A stretch of DNA of 64,000 nt from Aphrophora alni (GCA_963513935.1 OY740768.1:73756877-73820876); one strand, 5' to 3'; positions 31,710 through 45,809 are shown, counted from the stretch's first letter. Notes: generated by a model from the letters alone, not told the origin. A program made the numbers and translations.

Positions 31710-34700
31710 GATAAACTTATAAATAAACTATGTTTCTATATTTCTGCTCCTCTCTTTGCCGTTAGTAAAAAGTACTCAAAATATACATATGTAAACATTT
31801 ACGCTACGATGTTTGTGTTTTTCGTTTGTATAAAGATTGCAATTTTTATAATACTCGTATGGGCGTATGTTTACAAACAAAAATGTGAAATAATTTTTTT
31901 TTTTTTTTTTTACAATTTTATAAATTATCTCCAATTTTTACCCGATTTTGGTAAAACGTTGAATATTATAAAGGTATAGAAATTATACTCATGAAATACA
32001 TTTGTGACATTAAATTTTTCTTAGTCTATTATACCACATCTTATATAAACGATTTAATTTTTTAAACTTAAATACAATTAATATAAATTAGTAAGTAATT
32101 AAGACTTCATTTAATTTAAAAGGTTATTATATAATATAACATATATTGTCGAAAATATAATTTTAGAAAGTATGTACTTTAGTGAATACATAACTTGTCT
32201 TGTTGTATATAAATCTAATACATACGTTTTTCATTTTTTTTTCTTCAGTTAGAAACTATATTTTCTTATATGAAATATAAACTTCTTGTTTGAAACTATA
32301 TTTTAAGAAAGAAGACGAGACTGTCAATAATAATATTTATTATTTTAATTTTCTTCTCAAACTCACTTCATTTTTACATTGCTACAAGTTGATGTTTTTC
32401 ATTGACGTAAATGTTTAATATAATTATGTTTCCGTTAGCATTTATTTTAATATAGATACAAAGCCCTAATATTTGTTCATTTTATATTTAAATAGTGATC
32501 TATTTTCATCTAATTTCCTATTTAAAAATACTATATGTGATACTTATTAAAAGGTGTTTTATACAAATACAACAAAAGTAGTGAAGTGTGGGATCTATGA
32601 CGTATTTTATGCAATAAATTGATAAATAAATCAGTCTCCACCAGTATCATAGTTTGTGACTTTACCCCACCTTCTTTATTTATTAAAAAAATACTCACTC
32701 GATTTACATCTCTTACGGATGCGTGGAGATTTTGTTATTGATATTTTACAACATTAAGACGTAGGCTAAAATGTTTACCTTGTCTTTACAATTTTTTTTT
32801 TGAAAAACCTAGGCATTATTTACGTCACAGAAAACGACTAATTGTAAATATTCGTAAATTGTTTTAATCTAATATCATGACTTTATTTACTCATATCTCT
32901 AATTTATTGAACTGTTTACAGAAATGGAGATAAAACGAATTCTAGTATTATTTCAAGATATATGGTTTGTTGATTTTGTTTTGTATGTGTAAAATTTTTA
33001 TCTCATTGCGAATAATTTGTATGTCTTTAATTTTTCTTAACCATTGTTTTCATGAATCTATTTAATAAAATGATAAATTATTCTTCGTGATCACAATAGT
33101 CCATATTGATCGTGTATATAAGACAATTTAGTTTTGGTTTGTCCATAAGGTTTGACAGTGTATATTTTAAACAATTTATAATAGAAACGAGGAGTCAGAA
33201 ATTAGAGGCCTGTGACTAATCTTTCATGAATAGCAAAAACCAAAGAGTTAAAGTAGCAGGAAGGCTGTCCAACTAGTTTCGAATAAAATGTGGGATCATT
33301 GATGGATTTTTTAAATGTTTTTTCATTTTTAAAATTATTTTATTTTATATGATAAGAATTCGTTATCATATTTAAATATTGGTATTTTAGATAGTATGCT
33401 GATAACACTACTTACTATTACTGTTCAAACTGAACTCAGTTTTTACTGGAGAGAATGGCATTCTCAAATAAATGTGATAAACAGATCAACACGTTTTTGG
33501 AATCAACGTATATGTAAATCGAAACAAGACTGTACCCATATGTTTTGGGTTGAAGCAGAATATACTACAGTCTTTTCCAGATAATATGTTAGGAGATGAT
33601 AATTATAATTAATGAGGTGAAAAGTAAAAAGGTTAAGGGCTGATTATGCACTGCGTTCTTAATTGGAACCCCATATTGATGCGGTATGTAAGAAAACTTG
33701 CTCTGTTATTTTTGTAATCAAACATATAAAACATGTTGGACTAGAAGAAAGTTTCTTATTGACTTTTCTATCTCTATCTGAAACGTGAAGTAGTCTTACT
33801 CTTGCAAAAAAAGATATTATTATTATTATTGCTGGTTTAAAAACAATACAAACTTGGAGGAAGATATTCAAGGACTCACAAATATTACCATTTCCAAATG
33901 TAATTTTGCTTAGATTTAAAGCAATTTATACTTTATGAAGAAAGCTTCTCTCGCAAACAGATAGCGTTCTTCCTAACGAACATTCGTAGATTATAAGAGT
34001 AGAGAAAAATCCTAACGTTATTTTTGTTATAAATGTTATTTATATTTTATTTGTAGTACGATATAATATTGTGCTTTATAACAAACTTTGTCATTGTATT
34101 ATTAACTTATATTTTGTTTAGTGTTTTTCTGTACATTGTTTTACTATTTTTGCTTATATTAATGTTTTGTTTTTGTTATGACTATGCCTGTACAAATTGT
34201 GTTGATCTAAGTTTTATTAATAAACTCAGTAACACATGTATGTTCATATAAATTTTTGTTTCTCGTTTATTATAATTTTACACTTTTACTACATAGACAT
34301 AAGTTATAATAGTTAAGTTGTAATTGTTTGCATTGTAATTGTTATTTGTATTACTTTTATCATACAAATAATATATTATTGAGCAACAGAAAATTTAGCT
34401 TTAAAGGTGAATAAACGGCGCAACAAACCTCGAACTATTTATCTCACACAAACTTCATTTTTGTTCCGGTGTCTTTGAAGTTAGAATGACCTGAGAACAC
34501 TTTTCCGATCACAAACTTTTCCCCCAACTAAATGCCATTTTATGTTCAGTGTTAATGGTTGTGACTTTGTGATACAATTACAGTAGAGGAGAATAACGAT
34601 ATTTTATTAGAGCATCATGAAATTAGTTATTTCTAAAACTTATAGACACCACATTATCCATACATTTTTATAACTACAGCTTACTTTAGATTCTAGTAAG

Positions 34701-37590
34701 CAATAACGAACAGAATGTATGGCTGAAAGTATTGAAAGTTTTCTTAAAACAAACGTAATCGCTAAAATCTTGGATTCTTCGTTTGGAATTTAGTTGAATA
34801 AGATATCGGTCCAAATATATACATCAAAAATACACAGACAATATTTATATGTTTGTGGTCAATGTTGAACATATGACAATTCAGTTCTACGAGGTTGGAT
34901 AAGACGTAATTTCCATAAATATTAAAAATCGTTCCTGTAAACTGGTTTAATTTTTCTGTAACTACATATTAATAATATGTGTGGGCTTATTTTAATGTTT
35001 GCAATTTATTCGCGAACCGTAACTTCCTTTTAGATTCGGCTTGTTACTTACGTTTTGGTCTTAAGGGGTGTACTCGCAAATTTAAAGTTATTCAAATATT
35101 AAAAAATCCTTTAAGATATCACCAAGTGTTAAGGATCTCCTATTGAATTGGATATTTGGTAGTAATTGTATATTAAATAACCTATTTTCCGATTGAAATA
35201 TTAAAATTACTTTCAAGAATTAGGCAACAATTTTAGAATATAAGGGAATTAGTAAAAATTAAAAGAAATTATTCTATGCAAAAGTATAAGTTTTAAAACA
35301 TGACAGTGCCTGGACCGAGAACAAAGACGGCGAACTATGGGCAAGATTGGATGCTGCATGGAATAAATTATGGCTAATTCTTACTCTCAGGTATGGGCAA
35401 ATTCTGAAAAATTGACATATAATTGAAAAATAGAATTGTGACAACAAACTTCCCAAATTCAGAATCCATTCCTTCCTTCTTAATAAAACGTTCTGTATAA
35501 TTATATCTGTAAAAAATGTTAAAAACTTATATGAAAAAACTTAACATTTTAATAATTACTTATTTTAAAGTAAATATTAAATTTAAAAAAAAAATGCGTA
35601 TGTAAAATAAATAGTTTAAATATTATGAGTAGTTAAAGTTTAGAGAAAACCTAAATGTAATCAAATAACAAAATATGATGTATAGATGTTGTTAATTTCG
35701 TGTATATAGTATACAAAGATTAATTAGATAAATTTCAGCCATTATTCCGTTATAAAAAGGTGCATTGATAAAAAAAAGTACATTAATAATACTGGAAAAT
35801 AATATACAGACAATAAAATAAAATGGGGGGGTGGTTAAATTCTAATAAAATGAATATGTTTTAATGCCATGAAAAGTTATAATATTAAAAGAACAGGTTT
35901 TAATTAGTTATTAAAATAATAAGTGAATGTAAAATAGTCAAGTTTACCTAAATTAGAAGTATTGGTTTTCATAACAATGTAATACAAAGTAGGGGTAAAA
36001 AAGAGGTTTTCCCTAGTTTTGAACATGTAGCAACATATTTGTACAACGAAAACGTTGCAAATATTTAGGGTGTGAAAAGTGACAGATCGGTGTATAGTGA
36101 AATCTTTGAACGTAAATTGTGATTTAATTGAACTAGATACATGGACAAATGACAATTCATAAATTATAACAAATTCAAGGAATTAAAAACCGACATCCGT
36201 TATACGTAAATAAGTGAGTGAAAAAAGTCGTAGAATTCAGGTTGAGACATGAAACAGGCAACGTTCAGACCACAGAGAATTCACCGTGTGGTCAAGTTCA
36301 AGGTACAAAAAGGCTTTTCTTCATTTTCCTCTTCTTGATTTGTTGATCTTTAAAAGTTTTTCGGTGAAAATGACTTCACGAGAGATTCCTGGATTCTCCC
36401 GAGATTGAACATAACTGGTAGTCTACAACATAAATCGGCTTGAGCAGACCTGGACCATCCTGAGGGAACAACGCCCTTCTCTACACAGTCAAATAACTCA
36501 AGGTAAAGAGAAGTTCAAGTTATTGTATAGTTTTGATAAATTTGTAATCATACAATGTTTAATAATTTTTGAAAAGTTATAAAATCTCACTATTTTGTTT
36601 TTTTACCAATTAAATAATAATTTCCCAATAATCCGATCTTGGGGAAAAGTAGTTAATCTGCGTGGATTTCGTTTTCAATAATATAATACAAAATTAATAA
36701 AAATTAAATGTTAAGTTATTAAATTTAATGAAACCGTAATTTTCACTTTGATTTAAACTTTTGTACACTTGAAATTATTGTTAGTGAATATTATATTATT
36801 CCATTTAAGGAAATTTTCAGTATAATAGTTGATGGAATAATTTTGTTTTGAAATATGAAGAAAAAAGGAATATATGATTTGAAACATTAGAATAATGTAT
36901 ATAAATTAAATTAATAATTTGTTAAGGAGTTCAAAAGATATTTTCTGTTGCCTGGTTTCATCAAAATCATAATAACCGTCCTTGAGTAGAGGTATCCAAA
37001 TAAAATCAATATTTACCAGTAAAGTTTTTGTAAACTAAAGAGAATAATGTTAAATAATAATTTAAATCCTTTTGGATACAAGTAATATAAGTCAAGTTCT
37101 CAGGCCTAGTTTGCCATTTTAAAAATATTTCAGTAATTAATTTTGTTCCCGAGAACAATCTTGTGTAGTATTGTATTTTTATTGTTGTGTAGGATTTGTA
37201 TTGTATAGTATTATATTGCATTTTATATAGCATATTGTGCATATAACTTTTTCTCCGATTGTTATTGTAATTTATATTAAACACATTATATCTCAGTAAA
37301 TAGATTTACTATTATTAACAAATTCTACGTTCAATTTACTTTTACCCAAACAGTCCCTAAGTAAAGCTTTTAATATTCATTACAGCTTAAAACTTGCCTT
37401 CTAAATTGTCTAAATAAAAAGTCGCAGTCACAATGTAAACAATTCCTAATAAAGTTCGTATTAAATGTTCTAATACCTAGGTCGAGTTTGGTATCATTTT
37501 TCATAACTTTTTTATTAGATTTCAAATATACTTTTAAACATGTTAATTTATTATTCTGTTAAGAAAGTGTACCTTTGTATAAACACAGAC
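31710..37590. other. Gene-poor stretch, nothing supported
   Basis: A+T-rich throughout. Contains a T tract (31889-31908) and frames of at most 92 codons that look random. A patch at 36240-36520 is less A+T-rich and holds a short ACCACA…TGTGGT inverted repeat (36278-36301) and a donor-like AAG|gtaaag near 36501, but no exon can be supported. Confidence 0.55.
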
Positions 37591-37599
37591 AGTAGATGA

Positions 37600-37760
37600 C
37601 TCATCTCCTAGGCAGAGGACAGCTCAGGGGGACGCGGCGAGGTTGCCTCAGATAGGCCCGGGTTCACCCGCCAACCTGAACTTGATAGAGTATATAATAG
37701 TCACTGGTATTTAACCTGTGGATGAGAGAGTGTACTTCAGAAGTGCTGTGTTTGGCTATT
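37600..37760 (+). repeat. Possible tRNA-derived SINE (G+C-rich island)
   Basis: A sharp G+C-rich patch has an A-box-like AGCTCAGGGGGA near 37622 and, about 40 bp later, a B-box-like GGGTTCACCCG near 37663. This spacing suits a Pol III type 2 promoter. No full tRNA fold closes. Confidence 0.4.
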
Positions 37761-37769
37761 AAACTTCAA

Positions 37770-40700
37770 GTGAGACACTAGGAATGAGATGATTTGTTGT
37801 CATGTTCATCGGCCAAGTTCCTGCTTGCCTACAGAACCGGTTGGTATTACGAAGGTGACCTCCAGGTAGTAATAATTTTGGTAATGTACTAGAGATGAAC
37901 AATAGTAATGAAAATCTACTGGGTGTCAAAAGCATCTTTAGAGCTTGTAATGACTGATTTAATTTAAGATATAAAACTGAACAAGTACCATAGTTCACAG
38001 AAGAAGAAACATGTAGACTTTAATACTAATTAAGTAATTTAAATAGCTGCAATAATTAAGAAAACATCAGTATAATCAAGAGTTTGAGACAGATTAATAT
38101 TTTCCATTAAAAAAATTTTAAACTAATAACAAATGACCAAATGATAGGTCGTATGTCATTTTAACATGTCAGTGTGTCGTTATGGAAATAGCGAGTTTTA
38201 TGAATACAAACAATAAATATACGTGTAAAGGAAAAAAAAAACCCTAAATACCGCTATAACCACAAATAAGTTTATTATTCTTCTAAGTTTCAACAGAATT
38301 TATCGCTTTTAAATAATCAGTACAGACTTAAACTGGTAGTGATGATAAACAAATTTGTTAATTACAACGGTGTTCGTTTTTTCCTTCACACACAATATTT
38401 TACTTAAACAAAGTTAAAACATTTTATTTCCAAATAATTAAAATAAAACATAATTTGTGTGTAACGCTTTAAGATTGGTCCGATATAGGGTCTCTACGGA
38501 TACTCTAACAACCAATAGTAAGGGGTGGAGTTGTAGCGTTTGGGAGTGAACACTGAAAATGGCGACTCCGCATGACTTTTGGGTATTATAACTTTGGATT
38601 TCAAAGAGGTAGTACGTTAGCATTGTTATAAATTGGTAGAAAATAACAGGATCCATTTAGTAATATTGTATAATAACATGAAATTTGTAAAGGTAAGTGA
38701 CACACCTCTATAACGCAATTTGTTATAGGCCGATATACGTTCCGAGTTAAAAAAAGTTGTATATCAAAAAAATTGCAAAAGAAATATGAACAGAAATGTA
38801 TAATATTAAAAATAAAAATGCAAAGGGAATAAAATATTATACAGTATTCCCTAATTGCGTAAGACGCAATTTGTATAGAGCATTTAAACAAATTATAAAG
38901 TAGCAAATAGTAAGGTTAGATTTTCTACGCTGACACAAGTACTTCGAGTGTGCCACCACCTGAATTAATAGGTATTGACTTGGAATGTAATAACTTTGAA
39001 ACATTAAACGATAAAATGAGAAGTAATTAACTTCACGTATAATCACCAAATCTTTATTAATTTAATACTTATCTTCTTCTAATAGACAGATTCAACTATT
39101 TAAAGATTGCGGGTACTCCCCAGTACACAACCCACAAATAATTTTAATTCAGAGTTTGTTTCATTATGTTTCTTATTACAAGAATAATAATGTTTTTCTA
39201 TTCATAACATGATTCAAATTGATTATCAAACACAATTTTATTTTAAAACCATTAAATTTTTTTTTTAAACCATTAACCAAGTCAAGTCATTGACTCGCCT
39301 CTCCACTCGCCTCCTCTACCTTTCTCATTTAGGTTATACCCAGCTATTGTTATACTGTGTTGTTATATTGTGTACTGAACCTTTTGGTTTCATTGTTGTA
39401 AAAGTACTTGACAATGCTTCAACTAGCGAAACCATGGTCGGCAAGTTTCAATTAAAATATTGTGGTTTGTACTAAAAAATTGTTGTTTTAATTTACAGTA
39501 TTTAAAATTCAAATAAATAACTATGTTGGACTTCTGCAGAAATATTTATAAAATATCCTGTATCAGCAACACATTTACTGCTAGATTTGTTAACTATTGT
39601 TATATCTTCTTGAACCCTCAAGGGCCCACTTATAATATAGGATCCACAGCTTGTTCATATCGTCTTATGTTAGATACCTCTCTCTCATTTTCCTATCAGA
39701 TCTTTCTTGTTCTTTCCCGACACGGAAAGGAATACCCCCGGGTATTCGAGGCCTAGTGTTTTATCATCTTTTTATTCTTTTTATAAGTCGATTATGAGAG
39801 AGAGGTTTTTGAATTCAAGACAAAAATATACATACTTGAGAAACTCTTGTTGAACCTCAATCAATCAATAATAATAAAAACAACGATTTACAATGAACAT
39901 TTCATTATTACAAGACGATTTTTCAATGACTAATTCATTATTTTTAGTCATTAAATTACCACAAAACACTTGTGGTACTAAGTACCAGTGCAACAACATT
40001 TGTATATGTGTACACTATAATTTGAAGATGTTAGAGTTATTGAAATGCCTTTTAGTTGCAAATAAAGTGTTTAATGTAGACAATATTTGTTTCTTTTCAT
40101 TAATATCGTAACCATGATATCATTCGTCTTAAATTAGTAATAATTGTTTTTGAAATTATTAAAATCAATTTAAGTTTATTTTAAAATTACAAAGAAGAGA
40201 AATTAAAAAAGTCTGTATATTAGTTGACTTCGTTAATGTTGAAAACAAATTAACGAAGTTATCAAAACATGTTAGTTTACCCTAAAGTAATTTAAAATAA
40301 GTTTACCCATTTCAACCTGAGATAAGTTTCATATTTCATGATACAATAATCCAGAGGGAAAATCCCATGTCTGAATCTTCTCTCAACAAACTTTTCTAAT
40401 TAGGTTTCACTTTCATCAACACGTGTGTTCCTTTCAGAGATCCATCAACGTCCTTGTTGTCTATAATGGCAGAGGAAAATTATTTTTATTAATCAGTTGC
40501 CATTTAATTCTGTCAAATAATATGTCTACATAAGGAAAGAAGAACGATGACATTTATATTTTTTGTCAACATGTTTTAATTTATTGTAAGATTCATAAAA
40601 TTATTAACGTTACAAAATAAATACCATTGATAAAATTATTAATAATTTTACTTTATAAAATAATAATGTCTTAAAATGATAATAATATCAGTCTTTTTAA

Positions 40701-41540
40701 ATGATTAAGTACGCTATTTATTTTTCGTGTGTCTAAAGTATAAATTTTTATTTATAAATAACATTTTACCTACACATTTTTCTGGTTGTGTTAAAAAAAA
40801 ATATAAACTAAAATGTAATAATTATTTCCTTTATCAATTTATTGGACGATAGATTGAATGCGGATATTAGGTGTTCCGGCTACTTCACTGTTCACACGTG
40901 TGATAATTATTTGCTGAGGGGTATAGTGGAAGACAAAATATTTCATTTTCAGTAGATCGACGGTCTAAAAACGAGTACCAGAGAATTTGCACACGAACTA
41001 CAATCAATATCATGAAAGTCACTATCCCAAAGAATTTGGAAAAAAACTAATTGTGTGCTCATAATGGATAAACCTTCTGGATTTTTAGTTTTTGAAATCT
41101 TTTCCTATTTGTGATACATTTTTTTATTTCCACACGCTACTTTAGATTGTTTACGCTACGTTGGATATTTTTGTTTGGGTGTTGATTACGTGATGCAGGT
41201 TTGTTGCAATTTGGGTTTTGATTGTTTTATACGAAAGTTAGTCATTTGAGCTACATATAAAATTATAATATATCACTTTGCTTCTTCTTTGTATTGTTAA
41301 ATTGATATCTTCACGGTAACACGCTTATAAATACTTAACACAAGTTTAATCTTAGTTTTGAATAACATAGTTGCTGGAACTAGCATAAACAAAAGCAGGG
41401 TTATAAATTAGACCTAATAGACAGGGTTGTTGATATTTCGTAGTCTTTTTATAAAGATAAATTTACTAATTTTAATGAACTTGCGTTTGACTGATATAAG
41501 CAAACGGCTTCATTGCCACAAGTTTTTAGGATCGGTGAAC
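37770..41540. other. No gene recognised; small palindromes and a promoter-like patch
   Basis: Includes opposed CCAAT boxes with an AAAATGGCGAC motif at 38470-38570, a GAATACCCCCGGGTATTC palindrome near 39731-39748, and perfect 11-bp arms ACTTCGTTAAT/ATTAACGAAGT at 40227-40259. Frames up to 101 codons are A+T-driven. Confidence 0.5.
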
Positions 41541-41549
41541 GACTGCCAT

Positions 41550-42010
41550 TTTTGATCCTGGTAGATTTGGTGGGTATGCAGGTGAGGACATTTTACATCA
41601 TATTACGCGTTTTGAGAGGGCTGCTTTAACGAATGGTTGGGGAGATGACAAAAAGCAATATTTTTCCCTATATATTTAGAAGGATTTGCGTTTATTTTGA
41701 GAATTTTGAACGAAAGCAGGAACAAGTAATATGGTCTAAGATTAAAGAGAAATTTACGACAATTTTTGCATTTGAGGAAGAGAAAGAGATGTTTTTGTTA
41801 CGGTTGAGAATAATAGGGTTCAGTTACGATGACAATCAGTTATAAAGTACAGAACTGACATAGAACTTTTCACGGATAGGTGTAAACATGAGCGAGTAAA
41901 AATTGTGCAGTCATATTTTAAAATGGTTGAGTGTCCTGCTTTATTGCAGCAAATTGCAATGTTGAATAATCCATCTGTATAAAAAGGACAGAAGTAGTCA
42001 AGATCTTTCA
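41550..42010 (+). pseudogene. Ty3/gypsy-type gag fragment
   Basis: Plus-strand pieces read like a retrotransposon Gag (PF03732-type) region: F.GYAGEDILHHITRFERAAL-like start (about 41560-41625), NGWGDDKKQYFSLYI (41633-41680 in another frame), a WSKIKEKFTTIF block (about 41732-41768), then LRL… and SVIKYRTDIELFTDRCKHE (about 41835-41895). This order is typical of Gag capsid domains, with stops and frame changes between pieces. No pol or LTR is seen around it. Confidence 0.6.
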
Positions 42011-42019
42011 AAATCAATA

Positions 42020-43700
42020 TCCACTAAAACATATTCAAAATCGTCTCGCTATGAAAAAGTACATCAGTGTTTAAGTAAAACTAATATCTAAGTTTACATT
42101 ATTCTCAGTGTTTTAGCAGCTTGACATTTAAACTTATTAAAGACAGAGCCATAAAGTTGTTGGTATAATTAGCTTTAAATTATCACTAACAGTTTACCAT
42201 GAAACTCGATATTTCTGTTGCATGTAAGTTTATAAACTCCTAATGGCAGTTTATTACAACATTAATACTATAACATTGAGAGACATTGAGATATATAACG
42301 TAAGTGGGTTAAATTGCAATAAGTTTCAGTGGAAGAAAAGTCTAGTTTAATTAGTACAACATCGATTAAGAAGTCTTACCACGTACACCAGAGCGAGATT
42401 CAAGTGATTTGTGTGCAAACTAGTGTTTGTGCTTCAGTTATTGCACCCTTAGTGCGGCATATTAACTACTTTAGCATTATAAAACTAAAGGTTATAGGTG
42501 GTAACATCTTAACTTAGTCATCCATGACATTTTATACTTAGCTGAAAGCTGTTTGCTCTAACTTCTCTCGTGTCGGCGAAACTTTTCTAGTAGGGCTCCT
42601 ACATGTGAGTTATTAAAGCCCTCCAAACAATGAGTTCCTGACGTCTACTTGGTCTTTAAAACTTCTGTTACTGAGTAAATATCAGAATTTAGTTGGAAGT
42701 AGTAGTTCAGAATTTATATTTTCCAGGCCAATGAAATTATCAAAATAGTACTTTCGTGTTATAATTATGTTCAGAATCAAAATTTTGACTTTATTTGGTC
42801 TGTATGAATTAGGAGGGGAAAAATACAATATGGGTTATTTTAATTCCCTTAATTTTTTATTTATTTTTCATTATGGTCTCAGAAATTATCGAAAACATTA
42901 AACATAACTTAACTATTATTGTATTTATACTGGACGTGTCCAAGACGTTTTTGGTATTTAAAATATAGGAGAGACGGGAGAATCCACATAGTATCTATTG
43001 GCCAATTTATAATACAAATATTTCCACAAATCTATCGAGTTTATATCTCATTTGTAAAAAAAAAACTGTGATATTTGCGCTTATAGCTTAACTGTGTTAG
43101 TCTGATTTTTTGTCAGGTACCCTGATTTTTTTCGTATACAATTTCGAAACCTTTCTTCGAACAATCCCAGCTGGAATGTGCTATTATATTTAAAGTTTGA
43201 CCAAACCATGTTCATCAATATGACGCTGTATGCCTTTCTAACAAATGAAGATGATGATGACTTCGTCATAGAAACGTCGTCTTGCTTTGAATTAAATATT
43301 TATCGTGTGTTTTTATGAGATGATTGAACTTTGTTAAGTGTTGCTCATTTCAAGTGAGAAGACTTTTCAAGGTTTCATTTTTAGAAGTATATTATTTTAT
43401 ATATATCGTACTATAAACATGTAAAAAACTAAAATAACAATTTTAACTCTAATTGTAGTAAAGGTAGACAACTTGGAAAAGATAGCATGATTATGTATAT
43501 TATATTAATAATAGATAACAGAAGATATATAGATATACACTCCTTTCGTAATGGAAATTTAAGAATTGTAATGTCCAAACAATTCTATAGCTTACCTTTT
43601 AATATTTTTTATTAGAAAATAAATCTACCACCATTCTAACGCTTTAATTTTGAAAATGAATTAAATATATTATGCTGACCATTAAAGATTTAATTTGAAA
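42020..43700. other. No gene recognised
   Basis: A+T-rich. A less A+T-rich patch lies at about 42540-42670. A (GAT)n-like run occurs near 43246-43262. No supported frame. Confidence 0.55.
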
Positions 43701-43708
43701 TAATAACA

Positions 43709-44107
43709 ATGTTGGTCCAAAATGACAGACAACAGTGCAATTTAAATATCCTGTCACATATCATTGAACAAATAAATGTAGGACAAAATATCAATTTCTT
43801 CACATTGCTAAATTGTCAGTCAGAATATGTGGACGTTAGTGTGTATACTCTTAAATTAAAAGAGTGCATCATTACTGTTTCTTTTAATACTAACGAGAAA
43901 TTTATAAACCAAACAAGTACATCCAATATTGTGTTCATTCATTTTTGTTTTCTGTGTGTCAATTATAACCCCAAAGAAAAATATTTAAAAAATAGTGTAG
44001 CTGTTTGTCAGAATCATTTGGAACATTTGCACGGAATGACATTTACTCGGAGTAGTACTTGTCCAGAATTCCGTTTAAAGATAATTTCAAGTGGGGTCGA
44101 GCTGTAA
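43709..44107 (+). CDS. Unassigned open frame of 132 codons
   Basis: This is the longest uninterrupted frame outside the large Cys-rich exon and the retroelement. It starts with ATG and ends with TAA, with an A+T-rich upstream region lacking a clear TATA box. The product would be Asn/Ile/Cys-rich, with no signal peptide, membrane segment or motif I recognise. In DNA this A+T-rich a frame of this size is expected by chance less than once in such a window, so it may be coding, an exon, a decayed transposon piece or a chance event. No splice sites are obvious. Confidence 0.2.
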   Translation: MLVQNDRQQCNLNILSHIIEQINVGQNINFFTLLNCQSEYVDVSVYTLKLKECIITVSFNTNEKFINQTSTSNIVFIHFCFLCVNYNPKEKYLKNSVAVCQNHLEHLHGMTFTRSSTCPEFRLKIISSGVEL

Positions 44108-45239
44108 TATTTGCCTAGAATGACAATTAAAATAGACAACCTTCCTTTCTTCCTCATATAAAACAAGTAGGCCTTTCGATAATAATAGTTTTAAACAAAA
44201 ATAAAAATGATGACTATAAAAATAGAAATGTGGGGAAGGCTAGTATACTTTATAATGTTTATTTTTTAAGTACTAAGACATAGTCATTTCTAGAAAGGAT
44301 TGAATTACGTTTAAGTGTTACTAAATTAATTCTGTTGGCAAACATCACTCCGTGAGACAGTCACAACTCTAAATTATAAAGCAATTACGATTTTATATCG
44401 TGTAATGGTTATTATAGGTACATTATTTAGTTTCTGGGTGGTGTCACAAAATAATCACTTTTCAATACAAATTGTTGTTCAATAATATAAATGTTTAATA
44501 CAATAACAGGGTATAAGCAGAAAAAAACGAGGTTATTTACAGGGAAAAAGGCCATTTGGTGACAAAATTAATAGTAGAACAAAACCAAAATCAACGTTTT
44601 CCAGGGTAATATATAAATAATGGGCATAAATCAAAACATTTTTCATCGATGTATTTTTTTAAACAAGAAAACACCCCAAAATAGCTAAACATTTAGTATT
44701 TTTTGCATTTTACACAAAATCTACCTTTAAAACCGTGATTGCATATTATGTACACTGTTGTAGAGAATTAAAACCTACAAAATGAGCTATATTATGATAA
44801 AATCTGGTTTATAATTTTAAAAAAAAATTCGTATTGATTTAAAACATATTTTTTTGGTACCTAATCTATGTTCTAAAGATACACACTGTAGCCTCGATAG
44901 TTTTTGCAAAATAACAATTCAACCATAGGAATGACTTTTTTTAAGGAGCATATTACTTTAACTGATGGTTCTTCCATCATTCAGAAAGCAGCGTTGGAAA
45001 GTAGAAAAGTTTTAAACATCCTTTATCTCAGTTTTTCAAAATGTTGAGTTTAAAAGCCACAAAAACCTTAGGTTAGGTAAAATGTTTTTTTCCCCCTTTA
45101 TTATATTAAAATCCTATAATATGTGTATGATATTTTTATGAACAACACCGAGCGACGGAGCTACTTCGGCGAAGGAGTAAGGATGCCCTTTCCTTCCGCT
45201 GAGTAATATTCCTTCCTTTTAAAAAAAGGACTTCCTATG

Positions 45240-45342
45240 GTTTTTTAGACGTTTTTAATAGGTGCGATGCAAATTCGAGATTTTATTGGCAATGAAAAAA
45301 TAAATAAAAATGCATTGCACCCATTAAAAGCGTGTAAAAAAC
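45240..45342. mobile_element. Miniature inverted-repeat element, 103 bp
   Basis: Arms 45240-45271 and 45311-45342 match at about 28 of 32 positions (GTTTTTTAGACG… against GTTTTTTACACG…) around a 39-bp A+T-rich loop. It lies between the arms of the larger inverted pair. Confidence 0.55.
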
Positions 45343-45809
45343 AATTAATTAATAAAATCAAATCTGTATATTTAAAAGTATTGCTTGCATACATAATATT
45401 TTGTGTGGGGGTTTGTTTTCTAAATAAATATATATTTTTTACATAATTTCCAAACAGTGATATTAAAATAAGTAAATCCACATCTTGGCCTACAACTACA
45501 ACAGTGGAGTCATTATCAATTTTAGCCTGATTTATTGCAATTCTAACAATAATTATACCTACTGTACTTTTTCTTCTGCAATTTTATGTCTGAATCCTGC
45601 TTCGTATAATTTCAAAACCAACGTATTAATTAATTATTGAATTATATATTTTATATTGTTTAAGAAATTATTTGGCTTGCTAATTTTAGTGTTTGAGTCA
45701 ATAAGTATTTCTTCACCTGTGCTGTATTGTTTTGACGGAATCATTCAACAATTTTATTTGAAGTTGGTATATCTGTGGGATATCCATCGAAAATGAACCA
45801 ACTATTTTT

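Noticed and set aside
35274..35456. Possible transposase C-terminal piece (LWARLDAAWNKLW-like plus-strand reading)
   Set aside because: One short segment only, with no catalytic motif and no TIRs nearby.
40227..40259. loxP-like recombination site
   Set aside because: The arms share ACTTCGT by chance, but the spacer length and the remaining arm bases do not match a recombinase site.
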